Source of the DNA: MKUN01 sp964481425
GTDB taxonomy: Bacteria > Bacteroidota > Bacteroidia > Chitinophagales > Chitinophagaceae
NCBI GenBank assembly: GCA_964481425.1
Contig: CAYZTM010000011.1
Location: 46,310-110,309 of the forward strand
Length of the DNA stretch: 64,000 bases
Direction: 5' to 3'
In this document: positions 1 to 9,315 of the stretch, in pieces
How the letters are laid out: the number at the start of each line of letters is the position of its first letter
Position numbering within the stretch: position 1 is the stretch's first letter
Position numbers and translations under genes: made by a program
The notes under the pieces: model-generated
The model's database searches: none
Told to the model about the DNA's origin: nothing
What the model saw: only the letters and a program-made list of their open reading frames with translations

Positions 1-1359
1 GTTTATATCACCGGTCAATTTAAGAATACCGTTGACTTTGATCCGGATACCGGCGTAACCAATCTTGTTGCCCTTGCTAACGACGATATTTTTTTTGCCA
101 AATACAATTCCTCGGGTGCTTTGGTCTGGGCCCATAGGATCGGTGGAACAGCCAATGACCAGGGGCATGGTATTACTGCCGATCTGTCCGGCAATGTTTA
201 TATCACAGGGTACTTTAAAGGCATTGTAGATTTTGATCCGGGGCCGGGTACGGCCAACCTTATAGGTAATGGAATAGAAGACATATTTGTGGCCAAGTAC
301 GACTCATCAGGCAATTACCTTTGGGCACATAGTGCAGGTGGCGCCAATACGGATATGGGCCAGAGCATTGCAGTAGACTACATGGGCAATGTATTGGTGA
401 CGGGTAATTTCAACGGGGCCCCTGTTGATTTTGACCCCGGTCCGGCAACCGTAAATCTAAGCACGAATGGCGGAGCGGATATTTTTATTGCATCGTATGG
501 CGACACGGGCCAATTGAATTGGGCTAAAAGTATAGGTAGCGGCAGCACCGATGATGGTCTTGGGATCGCTACGGATATTATGGGGAATGTTTTCGTTACC
601 GGTTATTTCCAGGACTCTGCCGATTTTGATCCGGGGCCCGGTACACAAACGCTCACAGCAACAGGTGATAAGGATATCTACATACTTAACCTGGATGGCT
701 CAGGCAATTTTGTATGGGCAAAGCAAGTTGGAGGCACCGGCGCTGATGCGGGTAATGATATCAATATAGATATCTCGGGTGGTATTTACGTCACAGGTTA
801 TTTTAGTGGCTTTTCGGTCGACTTTGATCCGGATACCGGCATTACTAACCTGACGGGGCATGGTAATGAGGACATATTTGTGGCCAAATACGATAGTGTT
901 GGTAGCTTGTCGTGGGCGCGCTCAATGGGCAGTTCTGCAACAGATATGGGAAATGCTATCATTACAGATATAATGGGAGATGTATACAGCACAGGCTTGT
1001 TCAAGGGCATTTGTGATTTTGATCCGAATGCAGGTGTATTCAACCTCAGCGCGATAAGCAACCAGGACGCTTATGTGCAAAAACTGATCCTACCTATAGT
1101 TTCTGTACCTAACAGCACCACGGTAAATGCAAAGGCTTTTCCGAACCCGGTGCGGGATCAGGTAAACATTGAGCTGGATAAAGTTTATCCGCAGACAGAT
1201 ATTTCATTGACTGACATTACAGGTAAGGTACTCATGGAAAGAACAAGCCTCAATGCCAGGTCGTTCAGGCTCAATATGGCTGGGCTTACAACAGGTGTTT
1301 ATTTTCTAAACGTTCGGACGGGGTCGGGTCGTAGTATGGTCAGACTGGTAAAGGAGTAG
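1..1359 (+). CDS. T9SS-exported repeat (beta-propeller-like) protein, 5' end missing
   Basis: The frame is open from base 1, so the N-terminus lies outside the window. About 450 residues are visible. They contain six copies of a unit of about 50 residues, each with a DFDP core (DFDPGPGT or DFDPDTG variants) followed by a segment of the type 'DIFVAKYDSSGNYLWAH'. Such units resemble SBBP-type beta-propeller blades. The last 75 or so residues form a type A T9SS sorting domain with the typical FPNPV start, an ITGK motif, 'GLTTGVYFLNVRT' and a basic end. This predicts export across the outer membrane and surface attachment or release. The ligand or role cannot be told. The gene converges on the RCC1-repeat gene, with a perfect hairpin between them. 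Confidence 0.88.
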   Translation, partial: VYITGQFKNTVDFDPDTGVTNLVALANDDIFFAKYNSSGALVWAHRIGGTANDQGHGITADLSGNVYITGYFKGIVDFDPGPGTANLIGNGIEDIFVAKYDSSGNYLWAHSAGGANTDMGQSIAVDYMGNVLVTGNFNGAPVDFDPGPATVNLSTNGGADIFIASYGDTGQLNWAKSIGSGSTDDGLGIATDIMGNVFVTGYFQDSADFDPGPGTQTLTATGDKDIYILNLDGSGNFVWAKQVGGTGADAGNDINIDISGGIYVTGYFSGFSVDFDPDTGITNLTGHGNEDIFVAKYDSVGSLSWARSMGSSATDMGNAIITDIMGDVYSTGLFKGICDFDPNAGVFNLSAISNQDAYVQKLILPIVSVPNSTTVNAKAFPNPVRDQVNIELDKVYPQTDISLTDITGKVLMERTSLNARSFRLNMAGLTTGVYFLNVRTGSGRSMVRLVKE

Positions 1360-1360
1360 C

Positions 1361-1398
1361 TATAACATAAGTGCCGGGGTTACGGCACTTATGTTATA
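1361..1398. terminator. Bidirectional hairpin between convergent T9SS genes
   Basis: Perfect 16-bp inverted repeat (TATAACATAAGTGCCG and its complement, 1361-1376 and 1383-1398) with a 6-nt loop. It lies between the stop at 1359 and the stop of the minus-strand gene at 1430. There is no T-tract on either side, so the terminator role is inferred from position. Confidence 0.7.
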
Positions 1399-1429
1399 AG
1401 AACAAGGGTTCTCGGGTTACTCTAATTGC

Positions 1430-4400
1430 TTATTTTATCTTTTCTATTTTGACAACTTCCCTCCTTGTTTCGTCAACATACTTCAATAGGTAGATGCCCT
1501 CTGGAAGATTATGCAGGTCGATATCTGTTCTTGAGCCTTTTACTTCTAACTTCATAAGTTCCTTTCCCGTAATATCACTGAGCGTAAGATATGCATGGGC
1601 TGTTTGGTTGTATTGAGCATAAATGCTTACCGTGTTTTTTGCAGGGTTAGGGTAGGCTACTATGTTATTGGAGTTGTCTCCCTTAACTATTGCAGATACT
1701 ATCTTCGTATAACTTACTTTCTTAGCAATGTCTGTCAATTTGATCCTGTAATAGTTAATGCCTGTATATGGGGTTTCATCCCAATAAGTATGATTTCCGG
1801 GACTGCTGCTGGACGATATATCTTCTATTGGCGTGAAATTTCTTCCGTCAACACCACGCTCAATAGTGAATATTTCGCCCGGTGCTTCTGTAGATGTGGT
1901 CCAGTCTATCCGGTTTTTCGGACCGTGATTACTTGCTGCGATCCCATTAACCTGGATCGCCAGGGGACCATTCGCAACTGTAGTATGTATGTAGAAACCA
2001 CTGAAACCGGTTACATCGAAGGTCATGCTCCACCAATTGTTTACGGCGTCCCAGTTTACTACCGGGCTTATTAATATTTCCTGACCGGGATAATTACCTG
2101 GGGCTGTGCCAATGCCATGAAATTGCGTAATACGAACGTTACCATTGTCAACAGGGGTAGAGGGCAATAGTGGCAAGCCGGCTGTAGCTGCAGCTGTATT
2201 GTATGCATCAAATTCACTTTGGTAGGCATAAAGTGTTATTGTAGCTGTTGCATTTCCTGCATTGAGTGCCGGTTCTATGTCATAGTGCCTCTGTACGTAA
2301 GGCTGACCATTGTAACTGTTTACGGCATTGTCAATTGTCACTTTCACTACAGTAGTGTCGGCTACAGGGGCCGGTGCAATCGGGTGAATGGTAGCCATCA
2401 GGTCACAATCCGTATAACTAATGGTTGCATCGCCATCCATGAGTGTTGTATTGGTTTCTGTATTTCCAGCACTTCCGGCCAATGCGTTATTGGGGGTATG
2501 CCATTTTATCGTGTCTGCATTACTAGTTGCGCTGGGCTGAGCCAGGCAGTTTGCATTGCTTGTCAAAACACAGTATACCACATCGCTGTCGTTAAGCAAC
2601 GATGAGCTATAGCTATTCATATTTGCGCCTACGAGACCGCCGTTCTTGTACCATTGATACGATGGTGAGGGCCCTTCATTTTGGACGGATGTGGTAAATG
2701 TTACTAATGTACCGCTGCATATTGTGTCATTTGGGCTAGCGCTGATGCTTATTAATGGTGCAACAGGGACACAGCTTGTGATACAGTTGTATAGTACCCT
2801 GTTAATAGTAGAGCCATCGCCCAGTTCACCATAACCATTATAACCCGTAAGACAAATTTTATCCCTGGTTGGCTTTATGATTGCTGAATGATAAGCATTT
2901 GTTGATTGGTATAGCTGAATCACATTCACCTCTGAAGCTATCTGTACGGGGATTAGTCTGTCAGTTCCCGTCCCATCGCCAAGGTTACCATAGCCATTAT
3001 AGCCCCATGCCCAGAGATCGCCGTTTGCCTTTAAGGCCATGCAGTGAATGTCTCCTCCTGATACGGCGGTCCAATTGTTATCGACTCCTACTTGTATTGG
3101 ACTGTTTTTATCCATGTAGGTATTGTCGCCCAACTGGCCATAACCATTATAGCCCCATGCCCAAATGGTGCCGTTGGCCTTCAGTCCCATGCTATGAGCG
3201 TAGCCGGAAGTGATATCGACCCAGCTATTATCTACTCCTGATTGTACCGGGTAATTATAGTTTGTATTTGATCCGTTACCTAGCTGACCATGGTAATAAT
3301 TCTGTCCCCATGCCCATAATGTGCCATCATCCCTTAACCCTAAACTGTGATATGTTCCTGCTACAATTGTTCTCCATAATCCTGTTAGCTGCACCGGGCT
3401 ATTCCGGTCTGTATTTGAAGAATCTCCAACCTGACCATCATAATTACGTCCCCACGACCAGAGGGAACCATCAGCCTTGAGTGCCATACTATGTCCACCC
3501 CCTGCAGATACCCGCACCCAATCGTGATCGGTTCCTATTTGCACAGGCACATTGGTACTGTTATTGGTTCCGTCGCCGAGTTGTCCGTTGTTATTGTAAC
3601 CCCATGCCCACAGGGTGCCATCTGTTTTAATACCCAGACTATGATATTCTCCAGCGCTGACATCTAACCAAGACCCAGCTACTAATACAGGCGTATAGCT
3701 ATCTATACCTGTTCCATCCCCTAACTCCCCATGCCAGTTGCTGCCCCATGCCCACAAAGTGCCGTCAGATTTAATGGCCAGCGTATGGTTTGCCCCTCCT
3801 ATCACTTTTATCCATTCTTGTAGTTGTATGCTGGTTTGCGTGGGCACATTACTATTGTTCCAGTTCCCATTTCCAAACTGTCCGTAGTCGTTTCTTCCCC
3901 ATGCCCAAAGAGTGCCGTCTGATTTTTGTCCTATAGATTGTCCGGCACCGGCGTTTGCGACCAACCAGTTGCCGGCTATCTGTACCGGTATGCTCTTGTT
4001 GGTATTGGTGCCGTCGCCCAACTCTCCGTGTGCATTATAACCAAATGACCACAACCCACCGTTTGCCTTAAGTGCAAAAGAGTAGTTACTACCGGCAGCA
4101 ATGCCTGACCATGTGCCAGCCACTGGTACTGGTATATTGCTGTTGGTATTGTTGCCAATACCCAGCTGCCCATAAGTGTTTTGTCCCCATGTCCATAAGC
4201 TACCATCGGCTTGCAAAGCTAGGCTATGATATGCCCCGGCAGCTATGCTCGTCCAATTTCCTGCTACTTGCATTGGGCTGTTTGCTGAAGTATTTGTTCC
4301 GTTACCTAATTGCCCATCTGAATTATATCCCCATGCCCATAAACTACCGTCAGCTTTTAGGGCTAGTGTGTGAAATCCTCCGCAAACGACAGCCGACCAT

Positions 4401-4972
4401 GTTCCTGCTATTTGCACAGGGCTATTCTTATTGGTGTTAGAACCATCACCTAACTGGCCATATGCGTTGTATCCCCATGCCCATAAGCTACCATCGGCCT
4501 TTAGCGCAAGACTAAATGTGTTGTTGGCAGAGACAGATGACCATGTGCCGGGTATTTGAATGGGTACCAGGCTACTTGTATTGGTACCGTTGCCAAGCTG
4601 GCCATAGGTATTGTCGCCCCATGCCCATAAGCTGCCGTCAGCCTTTAAGCCAAGTGTATGGCTCGTGCCTGCGGCAATATTGCGCCAGGTATCATCTACG
4701 CCTATCTGCACAGGGTTCTCATGGTCGTTATATGTTCCGTCACCCAGTTGTCCGTTAAAGTTGCTGCCCCATGCCCATAATGTACCGCCCCTTATCTCAA
4801 AAGTGCTGTTATAGCCACAACTTATGCGTTGGTAGTCGTTCCGGTTAGCACCGTCACGATTACTTATGGTGTTTGCCAATTTCCCGTAGGCATTAACTCC
4901 GGGCACTGCATTAAGTAGCAAAACGGCAAACAGTATCTGCAGAAAAGACCGAATCAATAAATGCTCTTTCAT
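1430..4972 (-). CDS. RCC1-repeat T9SS-exported giant protein
   Basis: 1180 residues if started at the ATG at 4972, which gives a good signal peptide (MKEHLLIRSFLQILFAVLLL followed by a small-residue cleavage region). The open frame extends 25 codons further upstream, but that part is poor. I count 14 RCC1-type repeats (pattern LWAWGxNxxGQLGDGT, about 50 residues each) between roughly residues 50 and 740. Fourteen repeats would fit two seven-bladed propellers. They are followed by an Ig-like or adhesion-like stretch with cysteines, then a T9SS type A sorting domain starting near AYPNPAKNTVSIYA. The protein is likely surface exposed or secreted. RCC1 propellers are usually protein-binding scaffolds; no enzyme motif is seen. 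The repeats give long imperfect DNA repeats that could recombine. Confidence 0.9.
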   Translation of the reverse strand: MKEHLLIRSFLQILFAVLLLNAVPGVNAYGKLANTISNRDGANRNDYQRISCGYNSTFEIRGGTLWAWGSNFNGQLGDGTYNDHENPVQIGVDDTWRNIAAGTSHTLGLKADGSLWAWGDNTYGQLGNGTNTSSLVPIQIPGTWSSVSANNTFSLALKADGSLWAWGYNAYGQLGDGSNTNKNSPVQIAGTWSAVVCGGFHTLALKADGSLWAWGYNSDGQLGNGTNTSANSPMQVAGNWTSIAAGAYHSLALQADGSLWTWGQNTYGQLGIGNNTNSNIPVPVAGTWSGIAAGSNYSFALKANGGLWSFGYNAHGELGDGTNTNKSIPVQIAGNWLVANAGAGQSIGQKSDGTLWAWGRNDYGQFGNGNWNNSNVPTQTSIQLQEWIKVIGGANHTLAIKSDGTLWAWGSNWHGELGDGTGIDSYTPVLVAGSWLDVSAGEYHSLGIKTDGTLWAWGYNNNGQLGDGTNNSTNVPVQIGTDHDWVRVSAGGGHSMALKADGSLWSWGRNYDGQVGDSSNTDRNSPVQLTGLWRTIVAGTYHSLGLRDDGTLWAWGQNYYHGQLGNGSNTNYNYPVQSGVDNSWVDITSGYAHSMGLKANGTIWAWGYNGYGQLGDNTYMDKNSPIQVGVDNNWTAVSGGDIHCMALKANGDLWAWGYNGYGNLGDGTGTDRLIPVQIASEVNVIQLYQSTNAYHSAIIKPTRDKICLTGYNGYGELGDGSTINRVLYNCITSCVPVAPLISISASPNDTICSGTLVTFTTSVQNEGPSPSYQWYKNGGLVGANMNSYSSSLLNDSDVVYCVLTSNANCLAQPSATSNADTIKWHTPNNALAGSAGNTETNTTLMDGDATISYTDCDLMATIHPIAPAPVADTTVVKVTIDNAVNSYNGQPYVQRHYDIEPALNAGNATATITLYAYQSEFDAYNTAAATAGLPLLPSTPVDNGNVRITQFHGIGTAPGNYPGQEILISPVVNWDAVNNWWSMTFDVTGFSGFYIHTTVANGPLAIQVNGIAASNHGPKNRIDWTTSTEAPGEIFTIERGVDGRNFTPIEDISSSSSPGNHTYWDETPYTGINYYRIKLTDIAKKVSYTKIVSAIVKGDNSNNIVAYPNPAKNTVSIYAQYNQTAHAYLTLSDITGKELMKLEVKGSRTDIDLHNLPEGIYLLKYVDETRREVVKIEKIK

Positions 4973-5158
4973 ATTTACACTTGTTTGGTTGATTATTAAT
5001 GCACAAAAAAATAATGATCTGCCATAATATAATATGATATTGGTCAATCGTATCAGAGATATAAATCATGTTTTTTGATTTTTTTTTCAGGATATGACAT
5101 ATGCAAATATTTCAATTAATTATTGCACAAATCATATGTATCTCTCCTTACAATAACC

Positions 5159-5166
5159 TAAATTTG
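5159..5166 (+). promoter_or_regulatory. -7 box TAAATTTG for rocD
   Basis: Matches the Bacteroidota -7 consensus TAnnTTTG. The first ATG at 5171 would sit at or before the expected transcription start, which favours the ATG at 5183. Confidence 0.55.
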
Positions 5167-5182
5167 GCACATGTTAACTGCT

Positions 5183-6406
5183 ATGAATATATCAGACAGG
5201 ACACGGTATTTTTTGGATAAGGAAGACCGCTATGGTGCGCATAATTATCACCCTTTGCCGGTGGTATTGAATCGTGGTGAGGGCGTGTATGTATGGGATG
5301 TGGACGATAAGCGTTATTTCGACTTTCTTTCTGCATATTCTGCAGTCAACCAGGGGCATTGTCATCCTAAGATAATAGCTGCCTTTATAGAGCAGGCCCA
5401 AAAGCTTACCCTCACTTCGCGGGCATTCCACAGCGAGGAGATGGGCGAATATACAGAGTACATCACCCGCTATTTTGGCTACGATAAGGTGCTGCCAATG
5501 AATACCGGGGTAGAAGGTGTGGAGACAGCATTGAAACTGGCCCGTAAATGGGCTTACCTGGTAAAGGGTATTGAAGAAAACAAGGCCAAAATAATAGTGT
5601 GTGCCGATAACTTTCATGGGCGCACCATCAATGTTATATCATTCAGTACCGATCCTACGGCAAAATCAGGCTTTGGTCCGTTTACGCCGGGTTATGAGAT
5701 CGTACCATATAATGATATCACTGCCTTGCAGGAGGCCCTGCAGGACAAACAGGTGGCCGCATTTATGGTAGAGCCTATACAGGGCGAGGCGGGTGTGGTG
5801 GTTCCAGATGATGGTTACCTGAGTAAAGCTGCGGCTTTATGCAAAGAAGCCAATGTCCTTTTCATAGCCGACGAGATACAGACGGGGCTTGCCCGTACAG
5901 GGAAAATGCTGGCTTGCGATTATGAGCAGGTACGCCCTGATATATTGATTCTGGGCAAGGCACTGTCAGGCGGCACCATGCCTGTATCGGCTGTGCTGGC
6001 TGATGATGAGATCATGCTGACCATAAAACCAGGTGAGCACGGCAGCACTTACGGAGGTAACCCGCTTGCCTGTAAGGTAGCTATGACCGCACTCCAGGTA
6101 CTGAAGGATGAACACATGACAGAGAATGCCGCGATACAGGGCGAATATTTCCGTGAGCAGTTAAAGGCGATCAACCATCCTAATATAGCTCTCGTGCGTG
6201 GCAAGGGCCTGCTGAATGCTATAGTAATTGATCATGCTGATAAAGATGCTGCCTGGGACCTCTGCCTGCAACTCAAAGAAAATGGCCTGTTGGCTAAGCC
6301 CACACATGGAGATAAGATACGTTTTGCCCCGCCGCTTGTAATAACGAGGGCGCAGATAGATGATTGCATAGCCATTATCAAACATAGCCTTGAACAGCAT
6401 TTCTGA
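5183..6406 (+). CDS. rocD: Ornithine aminotransferase
   Basis: 407 residues from ATG 5183; an in-frame ATG at 5171 would add four. Class III PLP-dependent aminotransferase that converts ornithine plus 2-oxoglutarate to glutamate semialdehyde and glutamate in the cytosol. Visible signatures: the N-terminal 'YGAHNYHPLPVVLNRGEG' of ornithine aminotransferases, 'NTGVEGVETALKLARKW', the PLP-contacting aspartate in FIADEIQTG (residue about 230) and the Schiff-base lysine in ILGKALSGG (about residue 259). The length is typical. I prefer the 5183 start because a -7 box lies at 5159-5166. The stop codon overlaps the start of the downstream transporter by one base (TGATG), so the two are co-translated. 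Confidence 0.93.
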   Translation: MNISDRTRYFLDKEDRYGAHNYHPLPVVLNRGEGVYVWDVDDKRYFDFLSAYSAVNQGHCHPKIIAAFIEQAQKLTLTSRAFHSEEMGEYTEYITRYFGYDKVLPMNTGVEGVETALKLARKWAYLVKGIEENKAKIIVCADNFHGRTINVISFSTDPTAKSGFGPFTPGYEIVPYNDITALQEALQDKQVAAFMVEPIQGEAGVVVPDDGYLSKAAALCKEANVLFIADEIQTGLARTGKMLACDYEQVRPDILILGKALSGGTMPVSAVLADDEIMLTIKPGEHGSTYGGNPLACKVAMTALQVLKDEHMTENAAIQGEYFREQLKAINHPNIALVRGKGLLNAIVIDHADKDAAWDLCLQLKENGLLAKPTHGDKIRFAPPLVITRAQIDDCIAIIKHSLEQHF

Positions 6407-7101
6407 TGTCGAACAAACACGAAGAAAAACACTTTGAAAGCAGTGCGCTGGTCACCGATATCGTTATCGGTATGTCGGATGGGCTTACCGTGCCTTTTGC
6501 CCTGGCAGCAGGCTTGAGCGGTGCGGTTGACAGTACCGCCATAGTTATAACGGCAGGGTTGGCAGAAATTGCTGCCGGGGCTATAGCCATGGGGCTGGGG
6601 GGCTACCTGGCAGGCCGCACCGAGCAGGACCATTATAATGCCGAGCTGCAACGCGAAGCGTACGAGGTGGACCACCTGCCGGAGCGGGAAAAGCAGGAAG
6701 TAAGGGATGTGTTTGCAGAGATGGGCCTCAGTAAAGAAACCCAGGACCTCATAGCCGATGAAATGGCCAAGGATAAGGAAAAGTGGATTGACTTCATGAT
6801 GAAGTATGAGCTTGGCCTTGACAAACCCGATCCAAAACGTGCCCGTAATAGCGCCTTTAATATTGGTATATCATATGTAGTAGGCGGCCTGGTGCCTTTA
6901 ACGCCTTACTTCTTTGTACAGCATCCGTTTGATGGTCTGAAATGGTCGGCCGCAATAACGGTGGTGTGCCTTTTTATTTTCGGTTTTTTCAAAGCAAAGG
7001 TAACCGGGCAAAAACCATGGGCCGGTGCTATCAAGGTGGCTGTTATAGGTTCCATAGCCGCTGCGGCTGCCTACTTTATCGCCAAACTCTTCAGCGCCTA
7101 G
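6406..7101 (+). CDS. VIT1/CCC1-family Fe/Mn transporter
   Basis: 231 residues. The N-terminal half holds the family pattern: 'VIGMSDGLTVPFALAAGLSG', then an AGLAEIAAGAIAMGLGGYLA helix. A charged cytosolic stretch rich in Glu and Asp (residues about 75-145) corresponds to the metal-binding domain. Three more hydrophobic helices follow, ending in FIAKLFSA. Members move Fe2+ or Mn2+ out of the cytosol, usually by proton exchange. No ferritin-like N-terminal domain is present. The start overlaps the rocD stop by one base, so the genes form an operon, although no metabolic link is obvious. Confidence 0.88.
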   Translation: MSNKHEEKHFESSALVTDIVIGMSDGLTVPFALAAGLSGAVDSTAIVITAGLAEIAAGAIAMGLGGYLAGRTEQDHYNAELQREAYEVDHLPEREKQEVRDVFAEMGLSKETQDLIADEMAKDKEKWIDFMMKYELGLDKPDPKRARNSAFNIGISYVVGGLVPLTPYFFVQHPFDGLKWSAAITVVCLFIFGFFKAKVTGQKPWAGAIKVAVIGSIAAAAAYFIAKLFSA

Positions 7102-7153
7102 GGGCTTTTTCGCGTGGGGAAATTTTGTATATTGAGGGTAAGTAATTGCAGGA

Positions 7154-7471
7154 ATGACAGACTTAGTATTCAGGATGCCGGATAACATAAGCAATGAGCA
7201 CCACGTGAACCTTGCTGCATTATTCGTATCCCACAAAAAAGATATTAAAGAGCGTTCTACCAATAAATACCATGGTGGGGTAGAGCATAAACTTGTCTTT
7301 CACAATAATGAATGTGGTAATGATTTTTTCAGGGCCATGCTCGACAAAGGCATCAGTGTTGGAGGTTATGTAAAGGAGAAAGAGCCTAACCCCCACGACA
7401 TAAAGGCACAGCAGGAAAGTAAACTAAAAAAGACCATCAAGATGGTGAAGATGCGTCTGTATGGAGGATAA
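7154..7471 (+). CDS. Small conserved-looking hypothetical protein
   Basis: 105 residues with no signal peptide or membrane segment. The C-terminal 40 residues are Lys/Gln rich ('KKTIKMVKMRLYGG' end). Not recognised. It lies 52 bp after the transporter and converges on truA with a 2-bp gap. Strand, start and even amino-acid composition make it a likely real gene. Function unknown. Confidence 0.6.
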   Translation: MTDLVFRMPDNISNEHHVNLAALFVSHKKDIKERSTNKYHGGVEHKLVFHNNECGNDFFRAMLDKGISVGGYVKEKEPNPHDIKAQQESKLKKTIKMVKMRLYGG

Positions 7472-7473
7472 GG

Positions 7474-8232
7474 CTAAACAAATAATTCCGTCAAAACTCC
7501 CTCAGGGTATTGTACGTGTTCCAGGTATAGACCATGACCATCTACACTGAAATCGGCTAAGGTGCAATCGCGAGCCTCTATTACTTCCCTGAATTTCTCA
7601 ATACTCATTTTGCCGCGACCTACCTGTAATTGTGTGCCTACAAGTCCACGCACCATACCACGCAGAAAGCGGTTAGCTTCCACTACATAATGAAGTTCCT
7701 TACCAATTTCTTCCCAGTAGGAACGGTATATCTTGCAGATAAATGTCTTGCTTTGGGTATTGCGTTTTGAGAACGTCTCGAAGTTATCATAGTTCATGAT
7801 GATCCTTGCACTCTCTTGCAGCAGTTCCAGATCAAGCCTGAAAGGGAAATATAATGCACGCCGCAACAGGAACGGGTCTTTACTGTTGTATATCCGGTAA
7901 CGGTAGCTTCTTGTCAACGCGGCGAACCGGGCATTCAATTCGTTGTCATTGGCCCGAAATATCCTTTTTATGGCAATGGTGCCCGGGAGTATGGAATTAA
8001 GGTTGTAAAAGAAGGAGGTCCATAGATCTTTATTTGTATCAAAATGGTAGTAGTTGCCAAGGGCATGTACGCTCTCATCTGTACGGCTTGCACCAAAGGT
8101 TTCAACAGGTTCACGCAATATAGTGCTAAGGGCATTGTTAAGGGCAAGCTGTACCGTGGGCAGTTCGCCTTGTATCTGCGAACCGTTAAAGGCCGTACCG
8201 TCATACATTACTTCAAGGAAGTATCTTGCCAT
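7474..8232 (-). CDS. truA: tRNA pseudouridine synthase A
   Basis: 252 residues, normal length. Isomerises U38-U40 of the tRNA anticodon arm to pseudouridine. The N-terminus RYFLEVMYDGTAFNGSQIQG is the typical first strand and loop. The catalytic aspartate is D52 in GASRTDESVHALG, where most TruA proteins read GRTDAGVHA; the catalytic Asp is kept. 'LNARFAALTRSYRYRI' and 'FLRGMVRGLVGT' near the C-terminus are also family signatures. The start overlaps the upstream membrane gene by 20 bp, suggesting a shared transcript. Confidence 0.92.
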   Translation of the reverse strand: MARYFLEVMYDGTAFNGSQIQGELPTVQLALNNALSTILREPVETFGASRTDESVHALGNYYHFDTNKDLWTSFFYNLNSILPGTIAIKRIFRANDNELNARFAALTRSYRYRIYNSKDPFLLRRALYFPFRLDLELLQESARIIMNYDNFETFSKRNTQSKTFICKIYRSYWEEIGKELHYVVEANRFLRGMVRGLVGTQLQVGRGKMSIEKFREVIEARDCTLADFSVDGHGLYLEHVQYPEGVLTELFV

Positions 8233-9241
8233 TCGTTCTCTTTTTCTTTTCTATCCACCTGCCAATAAAGAAGAAGGATACTGCAAGTATAAGGAAGAAA
8301 ATTCCTTTATTTACCGAGTCCCAGAAGTATTCAAAATAGCGGGTATATAAATTGACCAGCAGGAATAGCACGCCCATATCCCGAGTAAAGTCATCTTTGT
8401 ATTTTATGCCGGCAATGAATGACAGAACTGCAGCAATTGCAAATACGATAGACCATGCCAGCACATGCACCTGGCGTACCTGCGCCCATTGTTCCATATT
8501 GCTGAAGTTGCCGAAGATGGAAACACCCCATAATCCCGTAAATAATATTACCATGGCACTGATATAAGTACTCCGCGCAACAAAAAGAGTAGCCCTGATC
8601 TGTTTCATTATAAGAGAGAGCCCGAGCAGTATGAGGCCGAAGATAGAGAATCGCAAGGGGTAGTTCATACCGATAAAGCGGTCATTAACAGTATATAAGC
8701 TGCTGAATGCACCGAACCAGCCCATAAGAGCCAAAATACTGCCTAACCATAAAGACCGGGAACGAAATAATATGGACAAGCAAAGCAAGACCAGGAATGC
8801 TACAGACAGGAAACCGGTATAATTGCGTCCGGACCCGGTGTCCTTGCATATATAAACAAGAGCGCATAGTACGGCAAGGCCTCCCAAAACCATATAGATC
8901 TCGTAAATTATCTCGCTGAACTTCTGTTTGCGCCTGGCAATATACCAGAACCATATAATGGCCAATGCGCTCATAAGCCCGGCGATGGCAAGATTGCTGA
9001 AAGCGAAATAGCTTTTTACTTTTTCCAGTAGCTTATCATCTATAAATATAGCTGCAAATGCAAGCAGGATACAGGACAATGCAATGAAGAAGAAGTAACG
9101 GGCCACTTGCTGCATGCCGCTGTCTGTCGGCACGATCGTGGCCTCCAACTCATGGATTTTTTCAGGACTGAGCAAGCCTTCCCGCTCTCATTCATTGAGG
9201 GCTTTTTTGAGCGTTTCCCGTTCCTGTTTGCCGGCTTCCAT
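8213..9241 (-). pseudogene. DUF2157-like multi-pass membrane protein with an in-frame stop
   Basis: The frame begins at ATG 9241, 16 bp after a good -7 box, and reads MEAGKQERETLKKALNE, then TGA (9188-9190), then EREGLLSPEKIHELEA and a long hydrophobic protein. Reading from a TTG at 9175 gives 320 residues with about nine to ten membrane helices. From memory, DUF2157-type proteins have a conserved Trp a few residues before 'GLIS' in this N-terminal helix. A TGG to TGA change (W18) would explain the stop. It is either a point nonsense mutation, an assembly error, or a gene restarted internally at TTG 9175 or a later codon. The function of the family is not known. Confidence 0.72.
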
Positions 9242-9256
9242 TATAAATATTTACCG

Positions 9257-9264
9257 CAAAAATA
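9257..9264 (-). promoter_or_regulatory. -7 box TATTTTTG for the DUF2157-like gene
   Basis: Perfect TAnnTTTG on the minus strand, 16 bp before ATG 9241. It supports 9241 as the original start. Confidence 0.55.
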
Positions 9265-9296
9265 TTGCCATCCTGTCTACATAGGATGGCAATATT
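9261..9296 (-). terminator. Rho-independent terminator after hpd
   Basis: 13-bp perfect stem (AATATTGCCATCC, 9261-9273, with 9284-9296) and a 10-nt loop, followed on the minus strand by TTTTTG. It ends the hmgA-hpd transcript. The following T-run overlaps the -7 box of the next gene. Confidence 0.8.
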
Positions 9297-9315
9297 GATC
9301 TTTGATCTTTTCAGA

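Noticed and set aside
2219..4814. Several plus-strand frames opposite the RCC1 gene
   Set aside because: Cys/Arg/His-rich translations that repeat with the RCC1 units; shadows of the real minus-strand gene.
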